NCBI GenBank assembly: GCA_018971105.1
Contig: JAGWVB010000004.1
Span: 1 to 58,380 of the forward strand
Length of the DNA stretch: 58,380 nt
Source: Burkholderiales bacterium
GTDB taxonomy: Bacteria > Pseudomonadota > Gammaproteobacteria > Burkholderiales > Burkholderiaceae_C
Reading direction: 5' to 3'
Shown here: piece after piece, positions 27,077 through 35,486 of the stretch
Numbering within the stretch: the first letter of the stretch is position 1
Layout of the letters: every line of letters starts with the position of its first letter
Program-made: the position numbers and the translations under genes
Notes under the pieces: model-generated
The model's input: the letters and a program-made list of their open reading frames with translations, nothing else
Told to the model about the DNA's origin: nothing
Database searches by the model: none

Positions 27077-28444
27077 ATGAGTGCCCAGAACGCGACGCCG
27101 CTGCTCATCGTCGAGGACGACCTGGCGCTGCAGAAGCAGATCAAGTGGTCGCTCGACCGCTTCGAGACCGTCGTCGCCAATGACCGCGAGTCGGCGCTGG
27201 TGCAGCTGCGTCGCCACCACCCCAGCGTCGTCACGATGGACCTGGGCCTGCCGCCCGACCCCGATTCGGTGTCCGAGGGCTTCAAGCTGCTGGGGCAGAT
27301 CCTCGACGTGGACCCGAACGTCAAGGTCATCGTCCTCACGGGCCAGAACGACCAGGCCCATGCGCTGCGCGCCGTCGCCGCCGGCGCCTACGACTTCCTG
27401 GCCAAGCCCTTCGAGCCCGAGATCCTGGGCCTGACGATAGACCGCGCCTTCCGCCTCGCCGAGCTGCAGGCCGAGAACCGCCGCATCCAGGCCATGCAGA
27501 TGGGCGATGCGCTGGGCGGCCTGCTCACGCGCGACCCCGAGATGCTGCGCATCGGCCGCCTCGTCGAGCGCGTCGCGGGCAGCGGCGCGTCGGTGCTGCT
27601 GCTGGGCGAAAGCGGCACCGGCAAGGAGGTGCTGGCGCAGGGGCTGCACGTGGCATCCAAGCGCAGCGGCAAGTTCGTCGCCATCAACTGCGCCGCGATC
27701 CCCGAGGCGCTGCTCGAGAGCGAGCTCTTCGGCTACGAGAAGGGCGCCTTCACCGGCGCCGCCAAGACCACCGTCGGCAAGATCGAGACCGCCCACGGCG
27801 GCACGCTGATGCTCGACGAGATCGGCGACCTGCCGCATTCGCTGCAGGCCAAGCTGCTGCGCTTCCTGCAGGAGCGCACGATCGAGCGCCTGGGCGGCCG
27901 CCAGGAACTGCCGGTGGACGTGCGCGTCGTCGGCGCGACGCACCAGGACCTGCAGGGGCTGATCAAGGCCGGGCGCTTCCGCGAGGACCTGTATTACCGC
28001 CTGGCCGAGATCGTCGTCGACATCCCGCCGCTGCGCCAGCGCAACGGCGACGCGGTGCTGATGGCGCATGCCTTCCTGCGCCGCTTCGCGCAGGAGCAGC
28101 GGCGCAGCAACCTGACGCTGTCCGACGAGGCGATCGCCGCGATCGAGGCGCACAGCTGGCCCGGCAACGTGCGCGAGCTGCTCAACGCGATCAAGCGCGC
28201 CGCGATCATGGCCGACGACGTGCGCGTGACCGCGCGCGACATCGGCCTGACGACCCCGGCGGTCGAGGGCGCGCCCGCGGCCAGCAGCGACATCGATCTG
28301 CGCACGGTGCGCGAGCAGGCCGAGCGCCAGGCCATCGTGACGGCGCTGGCGCGCACGAGCGGGAATATCCTGCGCGCTTCGGAGCTGCTCGGTGTCAGCC
28401 GGCCGACGCTGTACGACCTGATGCACCGCCTGGCCATCAAATGA
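27077..28444 (+). CDS. prsR: PrsR sigma-54-dependent response regulator
   Basis: An NtrC-type activator of 455 residues. The receiver domain has phosphoacceptor Asp55 (VVTMDLGLP). The AAA+ domain has Walker A GESGTGKE from residue 177 and the sigma-54 contact loop GAFTGA at 223-228. The C-terminal Fis-type helix-turn-helix is in SGNILRASELLGVSRPTLYDLM. It should be phosphorylated by PrsK and activate -24/-12 promoters such as the one before the PEP-CTERM gene. Its stop overlaps an ATG at 28441 in frame with prsT2. Confidence 0.94.
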   Translation: MSAQNATPLLIVEDDLALQKQIKWSLDRFETVVANDRESALVQLRRHHPSVVTMDLGLPPDPDSVSEGFKLLGQILDVDPNVKVIVLTGQNDQAHALRAVAAGAYDFLAKPFEPEILGLTIDRAFRLAELQAENRRIQAMQMGDALGGLLTRDPEMLRIGRLVERVAGSGASVLLLGESGTGKEVLAQGLHVASKRSGKFVAINCAAIPEALLESELFGYEKGAFTGAAKTTVGKIETAHGGTLMLDEIGDLPHSLQAKLLRFLQERTIERLGGRQELPVDVRVVGATHQDLQGLIKAGRFREDLYYRLAEIVVDIPPLRQRNGDAVLMAHAFLRRFAQEQRRSNLTLSDEAIAAIEAHSWPGNVRELLNAIKRAAIMADDVRVTARDIGLTTPAVEGAPAASSDIDLRTVREQAERQAIVTALARTSGNILRASELLGVSRPTLYDLMHRLAIK

Positions 28445-28503
28445 TCGGTTCGCCGCGGGGCTCGCGCACCCGGCCGGACCCGCAACGCAGACGCGGAGAC
28501 CGC

Positions 28504-31275
28504 ATGCAAAGCCATCCCGCCCGCTGGGCACCCCTCGTGATCGCCGCCGCGGCGGCGCTTTCCGCCTGCCAGCGCGAGAGCTCGGCCGACTTGATGACGC
28601 AGGCCCAGGCGGCCTACGCCAAGCAGCAGTACGCCGTGGCCGTGATCCGCACCAAGACCGTGCTGCAGAAGACGCCCTCGAACGGCCCCGCGCGGCTGCT
28701 GCTCGGCCAGGCCCTGCTCGCCACCGGCCAGCCGGCGGCCGCCGCGGTCGAGTTGCGCAAGGCGCTGGAGTTCAATGTGCCGGCGGCCCAGGCCACGCCG
28801 GCGCTGGCCAAGGCGCTGCTGCAGCAAGGCGATGCCAACGGGGTCGTGCAGCAGTTCGGATCGACGACGCTGGCCGATGCCCAGGCCTCGGCCGACCTGA
28901 AGACGACGCTGGCCTCGGCCTACGCGGCGCTGGGTCGGCGCGACACCGCGCTCGAGACGGTGCAGTCGGCGCTCAAGGAATGGCCGCAGCACGAGCCGGC
29001 GAGCCTGCTGCTGGCACGCCTGACCGCCTCCGGCGGCGACGGCGACGGCGCGATCGCGATCGTCGACGCGATCCTGCAGAAGAAACCCAAGGATATCGCG
29101 GCGCTGCTGCTCAAGGGCGATCTGCAGCGCCTGGCCAAGCACGACCTCGACGGGGCGCTGGCAAGCTATCGCGCGGCCGAGGTCGCCGACCCCGGTTCGG
29201 TGGCCGCCCATGTGGTCGTCGTGGGCCTGCTGCTCGACCGCCACGACATCGAGGGCGCGAAGGCCGATTTCGCGCAACTGAAGAAGACCCATCCGAACCA
29301 CCCCGAGACGCGCCTGCTCGAGGCCAAGCTGGCCTATATCGACAAGGATTTCGCCAAGGTCCGCGAGATCTGCGCCGCGCTGCTCAAGTTCTACCCGGGC
29401 GACGTGCGCGTGCTCCAGCTCGCGGGGGCGGCCGAATACCGGCTCGACTCGATGACGATGGCCGAGACCTTCCTCAGCCAGGCGGTGAAGGCGGCGCCGA
29501 ACCTGGTCGCGCCGCGCCAGCTGCTGGCGCAGACCTACCTGCGCACCGGGCAGCCCAAGCGGGCGGTCGATGTGCTGCGTCCGATCGTCGAGAGCCGGAC
29601 GCCGGATGCCGCGTCGCTGACGCTGACCGGCCAGGCGCACCTGCAGGACGGCGACGCCGCGGCGGCCCAGGCCGACTTCGAACGCGCCGCCAAGATCGAT
29701 CCGCGCTCGACCACCGCGCGCACCGCGCTCGCGCTGGGCGAGCTGTCCAAGGGCAATGTCGACGGCGGCTTCGCCGATCTCGAGGCGACCGCGGCGAACG
29801 ATCCGGGCATCCGGGCCAACATGGCGTTGATCGCGGCGCGCATCCGCATGAAGGATCTGCCGGGTGCGTACAAGGCGATCGATGCGCTCGAGAAGAAGGA
29901 GCCCGACAAGCCGATCGCCGCCGCGCTGCGCGGCACGCTGCAGCTGCGCAGCATGGACATGGCGGCCGCGGCGGCCAGCTTCCGGAAGGCGCTCAGGCTC
30001 GATCCCCATTACTTCCCGGGCACGGCCGGCCTGGCTGCCGTCGACATGGCCAGCGGCAATCCGCAGGCGGCGCAGAAGCGCTTCGAGGACCTGCTGCAGA
30101 AGGAACCGCGCAACACGCGCGCGATGGCGGCGCTGGCTGAACTGAAGGCGCGCGCCGGCGCGCCGCGCGCGGACGTGATCAAGGTGTTCGACAACGCGAT
30201 CAAGGCCGCGCCGACCGAGGTCGCGCCGCGCATCCTGCTCGTGAACTACCTGCTGTCGCAGCAGGAGGCGAAGTCGGCGCTGAACGCGGCGCAGGCGGCG
30301 CTGGCGGCGATCCCCAACAACCCCGAGATCATCGACCGGCTCGGCGCCGCGCAGCTCGCCGCGGGCCAGTACCAGCAGGCGGTGAGCACCTACGGCCAGA
30401 TCGCCCTCGCGCGCCCGGAGGCGGTCGAGCCGCTGATGCACATGGCCGAGGCGCAGGTCGCGTCGAAGGACTACGACTCCGCGCAGGCGACGTTCGAGCA
30501 GGCGCTCAAGATCAAGTCCGGATACCTGCCCGCGCGCCGCGGCCTGGCCGCGCTGGCGATGCTGCGCAAGCAGTTCCCGCAGGCGCTGTCCATCGTGCAC
30601 GCGATGGAGCACGACCAGCCCCAGGATCCGCTGTCCTACGCCCTCGAGGCCGAGGTCCAGAGCGCCAGCGGCCACGCCGAGGCGGCGCCGCCGCTGCTGC
30701 GCAAGGCGCTCGACCTGGGCGGCGGATCGGACATCGCGATCCGCTACCACCGCGCGCTGATGGCGACCGGCCAGAAGGACAAGGCGCTGCAGTGGGCCGC
30801 GAGCTGGATCGAGCAGCATCCGCGCGACGCCGGCTTCCTCTACTACCAAGGCGATGTCGCCCTCGCGGCGCAGGACTATGCGGGGGCCGAGGCGAACTAC
30901 CGCAAGGTGCTCGAGCTCCAGCCCGAGAACGCGCTGGCGCTGAACAACGTCGCCTGGCTGATGGCGCGCGCCGGCCAGCCCGGCGCGGCGGCGATGGCCG
31001 AGCATGCCAACGCGCTGCTGCCCGATCGGGCGCCGCTGATGGACACCTGGGCCTGGGCGCTGGCGGTCGAGCACCAGCTCGCGCGCGCGATCGACCTCGA
31101 GAAGAAGGCCATCAACCGCGCGCCCGAGAACATGGACCTGCACCTCACGCTGGCCAAGATCTACCTCAAGAACGGCGACAAGGACCGGGCCCGCGCCGAG
31201 CTGAACCTGCTGGCCCGGCTGGGGGATCGCTATGCGGGGCAAGCCGAAGTCGCGGCCTTGATGAAAACGCTCTGA
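28504..31275 (+). CDS. prsT: PrsT-type TPR lipoprotein, copy 2
   Basis: A 923-residue TPR-repeat lipoprotein of the XrtA/PEP-CTERM PrsT family. The lipobox LSAC gives lipidation at Cys22. ATG 28504 with GGAGA upstream gives a normal signal peptide. An ATG at 28441 overlaps the prsR stop (ATGA) and would add 21 Arg-rich residues; translational coupling there could matter. It shares layout and the YAGQAEVAAMMKSL/YAGQAEVAALMKTL ending with copy 1, so the two are paralogues. Confidence 0.9.
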   Translation: MQSHPARWAPLVIAAAAALSACQRESSADLMTQAQAAYAKQQYAVAVIRTKTVLQKTPSNGPARLLLGQALLATGQPAAAAVELRKALEFNVPAAQATPALAKALLQQGDANGVVQQFGSTTLADAQASADLKTTLASAYAALGRRDTALETVQSALKEWPQHEPASLLLARLTASGGDGDGAIAIVDAILQKKPKDIAALLLKGDLQRLAKHDLDGALASYRAAEVADPGSVAAHVVVVGLLLDRHDIEGAKADFAQLKKTHPNHPETRLLEAKLAYIDKDFAKVREICAALLKFYPGDVRVLQLAGAAEYRLDSMTMAETFLSQAVKAAPNLVAPRQLLAQTYLRTGQPKRAVDVLRPIVESRTPDAASLTLTGQAHLQDGDAAAAQADFERAAKIDPRSTTARTALALGELSKGNVDGGFADLEATAANDPGIRANMALIAARIRMKDLPGAYKAIDALEKKEPDKPIAAALRGTLQLRSMDMAAAAASFRKALRLDPHYFPGTAGLAAVDMASGNPQAAQKRFEDLLQKEPRNTRAMAALAELKARAGAPRADVIKVFDNAIKAAPTEVAPRILLVNYLLSQQEAKSALNAAQAALAAIPNNPEIIDRLGAAQLAAGQYQQAVSTYGQIALARPEAVEPLMHMAEAQVASKDYDSAQATFEQALKIKSGYLPARRGLAALAMLRKQFPQALSIVHAMEHDQPQDPLSYALEAEVQSASGHAEAAPPLLRKALDLGGGSDIAIRYHRALMATGQKDKALQWAASWIEQHPRDAGFLYYQGDVALAAQDYAGAEANYRKVLELQPENALALNNVAWLMARAGQPGAAAMAEHANALLPDRAPLMDTWAWALAVEHQLARAIDLEKKAINRAPENMDLHLTLAKIYLKNGDKDRARAELNLLARLGDRYAGQAEVAALMKTL

Positions 31276-31303
31276 CGCGCTGCCGTCGCCTTAGCATCGG
31301 GCC

Positions 31304-32569
31304 ATGACGAAGCGGTTGCGGGTCTGGCTCGGCCATCGGTGGCGGCAGGGCGTGCGCGGGGCGCTCGCGGCGCTGCCGTCGGCGGCGCGTTTCCGTCTCT
31401 ATCGCAACCTGATCGACTGCCGCACGCGCCTGGACGACGGTTACGAGTTCAAGATCGCCCAGACGCGCGAGGAGCTCGAAGCCTGCTTCGCCCTGCTGCA
31501 CGACGCCTATGTCGCCAGCGGTTTCATGAAACCGCATCCGTCGGGCCTGCGCGTGACGCCGTACCACGCGTTGCCGACGACGACGACGCTGTGCGCGAAG
31601 TTCGAGGGGCGCGTCGTCGGCACGCTGTCGATCGTGCGCGACGGCGTGTTCGGCTTCCCGATGCAGTCGGCATTCGACATCTCGGGTGTGCGCGCGCGCG
31701 AGGGACGCATCGCCGAGATCTCGGCGCTGGCCGTGCATCCGGCCTACCGCCAGACCGGCGGGACGATCCTGTTCCCGCTCATGAAGTTCATGTACGAGTA
31801 CTGCACGCGCTATTTCGATACGCGCCACCTCGTCATCGCCGTGAATCCGAACCGCATCGAGATGTACGAGTCGCTGCTGTTCTTCCGCCGGCTCCAGGCC
31901 CAGGTCGTCGACCGCTACGACTTCGCCAACGGCGCGCCCGCGGTCGGTGCGTCATTGGACCTGCACGAGGCGCCCGAACTGTTCAGGCGGGCCTATGGCG
32001 GCAAGTCGCAGCGCCGCAACCTGTACCGCTATTTCGTCGACCTCGAGCTGCCTCAGATCCGGTTTCCGCAGCGCACCTGGGCCGTCAGCAACGACCCGAT
32101 CCTGACGCCGGCGCTGGTCGACTATTTCTTCAATCAACGCACGCAGGGCTTCGCGGCGCTCGACCATCGGCGCCGGCGCCTGCTGCACTCGATCTACGCC
32201 GGCGCCGAGTGGCAGGCCATCCTGCCGCCGTTGGGTGAACAGACCGACTTCGGCGGCGGGCTGCGCCGCAATCCGCGCTTCACGTTCAAGTGCAGCGGGA
32301 TGATGACGCTGGCCGAACAGCCCGAGGTCCGGCAGGAGTTGACGATCGTCGAGATCTCCCGCCTCGGCTTCCAGGCTCGCAGCGGCCGGCCGCTGCGCCG
32401 CGGCCAGCGGTTCACGTTGCTGGCCGAGCTCGGCGCCGGCATCCGAACCCGCATCTCGGCGATGGCCGTGCGCACGCTCACGCGCGACGGCGAGCAACTG
32501 TTCGGGTGCAAGGTGCTCGAAGCGGATGATTCCTGGCGCAACTGCCTGGCCTGGCTGGAAGGTACCTGA
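31304..32569 (+). CDS. FeeM-type N-acyltransferase fused to a PilZ domain
   Basis: A 421-residue protein. About residues 45-230 form a GNAT-like N-acyl amino acid synthase (FeeM) domain, with ISALAVHPAYRQTGGTILFPLMKFMYEY and AVNPNRIEMYESLLFFR. FeeM enzymes transfer acyl groups, usually from acyl-ACP, to amino acids. From about residue 318 a PilZ-like domain follows: RxxxR at Arg321-Arg325 and a second motif E350-I-S-R-L-G355, where the usual Asp/Asn is Glu. The middle (230-318) is unassigned. PilZ domains bind c-di-GMP, so allosteric control is inferred. It lies 28 bases after prsT2. Confidence 0.8.
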   Translation: MTKRLRVWLGHRWRQGVRGALAALPSAARFRLYRNLIDCRTRLDDGYEFKIAQTREELEACFALLHDAYVASGFMKPHPSGLRVTPYHALPTTTTLCAKFEGRVVGTLSIVRDGVFGFPMQSAFDISGVRAREGRIAEISALAVHPAYRQTGGTILFPLMKFMYEYCTRYFDTRHLVIAVNPNRIEMYESLLFFRRLQAQVVDRYDFANGAPAVGASLDLHEAPELFRRAYGGKSQRRNLYRYFVDLELPQIRFPQRTWAVSNDPILTPALVDYFFNQRTQGFAALDHRRRRLLHSIYAGAEWQAILPPLGEQTDFGGGLRRNPRFTFKCSGMMTLAEQPEVRQELTIVEISRLGFQARSGRPLRRGQRFTLLAELGAGIRTRISAMAVRTLTRDGEQLFGCKVLEADDSWRNCLAWLEGT

Positions 32570-32573
32570 AACC

Positions 32574-33347
32574 ATGCGAGTCTCGACACCCGGCGGCTGG
32601 ACGCGCCGCAGCTGCATCGCCTTGCTGGCGCTCGCGGCCACCGGCGCCCGCGCCGACCTCTCCCGGCTGATCGACGGCATGCGGCCCTCGGTGCTGCCGG
32701 TCGGCACCTACGACAACCTGGCCAGCCCGCGCTTCGGTTTCCGCGGCAGCGGCTTCGTCGTCGGAGACGGCACCTTGCTGGTGACGAACGCCCATGTGCT
32801 GCCTGAACCGGGGACCATACCGCTGCCGCAGCTGGCCGTGCTGGCGGCGAACGCCGCCGGCACGCTCGAGCCGCGCATGGCCAGCCTCCTGAGCGTGGAT
32901 CGCATCCACGACCTCGCGCTGCTGCACCTGGAAGGTGCGCCGCTGCCGGCGCTGCGCCTGGCGCCACCGGGCACCGTGCACGAAGGGATGGACATCGCGT
33001 TGATGGGTTTTCCGATCGGCGGCATCCTCGGCTACTCGCTCGTGACGCACCACGGCATCATCGCGTCGATCACCTCGATCGCACTGCCGTCGCTGAATGC
33101 GAGCCTGCTCGATGCGCGAGCGCTGACACGGCTGCGCGAGGGGCCCTTTCCGGTCTACCAGCTCGACGCCACCGCCTACCCCGGGAACAGCGGCGGTCCC
33201 CTGGTCGACGTGCGCAGCGGCGACGTGATCGGCATCGTCAACATGGTGCTGGTGCACAAGACGCGCGAATCGGCGCTGACGAACCCGACGGGCATCACCT
33301 ACGCCATCCCGATCACGTTCGTGGAGTCGCTCATCCGCGAGCACTAG
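32574..33347 (+). CDS. Secreted trypsin-like serine protease
   Basis: A 257-residue S1/HtrA-like protease without a PDZ domain. The N-terminus has a twin-Arg-containing signal (TRRSCIALLALAATGARA). The catalytic triad is visible: His74 in TNAHVL, Asp113 in RIHDLALL, Ser206 in YPGNSGGPLV. It starts 4 bases after the FeeM-PilZ stop, so the two are probably co-transcribed. It could process a matrix protein, but nothing in the sequence identifies the target. Confidence 0.88.
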   Translation: MRVSTPGGWTRRSCIALLALAATGARADLSRLIDGMRPSVLPVGTYDNLASPRFGFRGSGFVVGDGTLLVTNAHVLPEPGTIPLPQLAVLAANAAGTLEPRMASLLSVDRIHDLALLHLEGAPLPALRLAPPGTVHEGMDIALMGFPIGGILGYSLVTHHGIIASITSIALPSLNASLLDARALTRLREGPFPVYQLDATAYPGNSGGPLVDVRSGDVIGIVNMVLVHKTRESALTNPTGITYAIPITFVESLIREH

Positions 33348-33431
33348 GCCGGATCGGCCGGATCGGCCGCGCGGCGCCCGTGGCGCCCCCGTCACCCGGC
33401 CGCGCGCCCTCGCGCCGACCGGTGCGCGACC

Positions 33432-34184
33432 TCAGTTGAGGGCGTCGGAAGCGGCCTTCTGCACGCGCATCAGGCGCGCCACGATGCCTTCCTCTTCCTG
33501 CGCCGTGAAGGCCAGGGGATAGAGGGTGCGGTCGGTGGCGCTGAATTCGGGATGGCCGCCGAGGGCGCGGATCTGGGCCGCGATGTAGTCGAAATCGATC
33601 CCCAGCAGGACGGCCGGCGCATGCACCGAACGGTTCAACCGCTCGCTGCCGATGACCCGTGCCCCCAGCATGCGCTCGTAGTAGCGCACATGGCGCGGAT
33701 TGACCTCCATCACCAGGGCGTCGTACTGGCGCAGCCGGTGCGCGACGAGGTAGGCGACATGGAACAGGCCGGCGAGCACGCGCTTGGTGCCGGCCACGGG
33801 GTCCACCGCCAGCTTCGTGAACTCGCAGACCCGCACCTGGGCCTTGCGCAAGGTGGCGACCTCGAACGCGAAGGCGTCCTCGCAGTTCATCCCTTCGGCG
33901 CTGTCGAGTCCGACCGTGATCGTGCCGATGACCCGTTCGCCCTCGATCGCCGTCAGCGTCGTGCGGTTGGCGGTCTGGTTGGCCGGCAGCGTGACGCGCT
34001 GGTAGCCGCGCCAGCCATAGCGATCCTGCAGCAGCGAGTTGGTCGATTGGCGGACGACGAACGAATCGGCCGACTCGATCGTGAAATGACGCTCGCTCGG
34101 GTCGATGCGACCGTATTCCGTGAACGCGCCGAACTGGCTGTGTCTCGGCTCGAGCGGCGCTGCGATCAGGGTGGTGGGCTGCAT
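33432..34184 (-). CDS. FeeM/exosortase-associated N-acyltransferase
   Basis: A 250-residue GNAT-fold enzyme of the N-acyl amino acid synthase group, related to the PEP-CTERM/exosortase-associated acyltransferases and distantly to AHL synthases. Motifs include VCEFTKLAVDPVAGTKRVLAGLF and VMEVNPRHVRYYERMLGARVIG. It stands alone, unlike the PilZ fusion, and is convergent with the protease gene. ATG 34182-34184 is used; an upstream TTG would add 15 residues. A sigma-70-like promoter lies in the AT-richer leader. Confidence 0.78.
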   Translation of the reverse strand: MQPTTLIAAPLEPRHSQFGAFTEYGRIDPSERHFTIESADSFVVRQSTNSLLQDRYGWRGYQRVTLPANQTANRTTLTAIEGERVIGTITVGLDSAEGMNCEDAFAFEVATLRKAQVRVCEFTKLAVDPVAGTKRVLAGLFHVAYLVAHRLRQYDALVMEVNPRHVRYYERMLGARVIGSERLNRSVHAPAVLLGIDFDYIAAQIRALGGHPEFSATDRTLYPLAFTAQEEEGIVARLMRVQKAASDALN

Positions 34185-34285
34185 GGGAACTCTGGAACCG
34201 GGTCGGTTACTGAAGCCGTAGTCTGCCAAAGGGGACCCCTGGCAGGTGTATCCAAACTTAAGCCGACCCCCCGAATGCGCGATAC

Positions 34286-34314
34286 GTTATCTCGTTGGCC
34301 GCAAGTTCTGTAAG
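34286..34314 (-). promoter_or_regulatory. Possible sigma-70 promoter of the FeeM-type gene
   Basis: Read on the minus strand, CTTACA (34309-34314) and GATAAC (34286-34291) are separated by 17 bases, each matching the consensus at four of six positions. They lie in a noticeably AT-richer stretch (34185-34385) that also contains a TGGGC-TGTG-GCCCA hairpin. This may be the acyltransferase promoter and leader. Confidence 0.35.
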
Positions 34315-34385
34315 CGTTCGTGACAAGCTTTCGTCGCACCCATCACTAAGGCTGGGCCACAGCCCATCCGGTAGTTTATGCGGTT

Positions 34386-35486
34386 CTAAAGCGGTGCCCT
34401 TTTCTCGGCCGGATGGATCAGCGCCGCGCGTCGCATCCACGCCTTGCGCAGCAGGTGCGGCAGGATCATGTACCAGGGCATGCGCAGCCCATGCGAGCGC
34501 ACATAGAGCAACCAGCGCACCGCGGGCGTGAGCGGCGTGTCGCAGTCCGGGTGATCGGGTCGCAGGGCGGCACGCAGCAGCGCAGCCATCGTGGCGCGGC
34601 GCAGCCGGCCCGGGCGCTGGGCCTCCAGCGCCGCAGCCGCCGCGGCCGGGACCGGCGTGGCGAGCAGGCGCCGCGCCTGCGCGACCGCGTGGTACAGCGT
34701 GGCCTGCAGCCCGAGCTCGAGCGCACGCTCGACGAGGCGCGGCCAGAACGCGGGATCGGCGCCGAACTCGCGCGTGAGGGCGTCGAAATCGAGCAGGTCG
34801 CGCAGCCCGGCCGAGTAGTCGCCGTCCTGCAGCAGGTGGACGACGCCATGCAGCACCATGTCCTCGGGCGCCAACACCCACAGGCCGGGCGACGCCTCGA
34901 GCGCGCGCGCGCGCTCGAACAGGCGCGCGGCGTCGACCGCGAAGCGCGAGGTCGGCGGCGTGATCGTGTGGTGCAGGTCGAGCGCGGTGCCGCGCTCGAC
35001 ATGCTGCATCGGCGGCACCTCGTGCATCCAGTCGCGGTAATAGCGCTCGTCATAGGGGTCCAGCGGCGCGGCATACCAGCCGGCGGCGAACAGCGCCGCC
35101 TCGGCGACGCGCAATTGCGCCGCGGGCACCATCACGTCGACATCGGTGAACAGCCGCCCGCGGCCGGCCTGCAGCCGCGCGACCACATAGGCCGCGCCCT
35201 TGAGCAGGACCACGGGCCCCGGCAGCTGCGCCAGCGCGTCGCGGATGCAACGGGCCTCCCACAGCGTCTGGTCGTGCTGGCGCCGGCCCTGCGCGAGGGC
35301 GTTGTCCAGATGGACCCGGGGCCGGGCCGGCACCGCATCGATCCAGCCGCGTTCGACGCACAGCAGCGCCAGCCGCGGCGCCAGCCGCGCGCAGCGCGCC
35401 TGGCTCAGCAGCGACTCCCATTGCGCCGGGCTCAGTTCGGGCAAGGCCGCGGCAGTCCAGAGTCCCGAGAGCAGGTCCCCCTTCAT
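34386..35486 (-). CDS. Nucleotidyltransferase family protein (PF14907-like)
   Basis: A 366-residue protein of the uncharacterised nucleotidyltransferase family. It shows LLKGAAYV (Lys96) and the metal-binding FTDVDVMV (Asp115, Asp117) motifs, then LDLHHTI. Relatives occur beside HprK-like kinases in peptide-modification clusters such as paeninodin-type lasso peptides. The ATG overlaps the kinase stop (ATGA), so it is the third gene of a coupled cassette. The substrate, possibly a phosphorylated protein or glycan, is unknown. Confidence 0.8.
   Translation of the reverse strand: MKGDLLSGLWTAAALPELSPAQWESLLSQARCARLAPRLALLCVERGWIDAVPARPRVHLDNALAQGRRQHDQTLWEARCIRDALAQLPGPVVLLKGAAYVVARLQAGRGRLFTDVDVMVPAAQLRVAEAALFAAGWYAAPLDPYDERYYRDWMHEVPPMQHVERGTALDLHHTITPPTSRFAVDAARLFERARALEASPGLWVLAPEDMVLHGVVHLLQDGDYSAGLRDLLDFDALTREFGADPAFWPRLVERALELGLQATLYHAVAQARRLLATPVPAAAAAALEAQRPGRLRRATMAALLRAALRPDHPDCDTPLTPAVRWLLYVRSHGLRMPWYMILPHLLRKAWMRRAALIHPAEKRAPL

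Noticed and set aside
34205-34235. TTTGGCAGACTACGGCTT, sigma-54-like, upstream of the FeeM-type gene
   Set aside because: The GG and GC are separated by 9 rather than 10 bases, which normally abolishes recognition.
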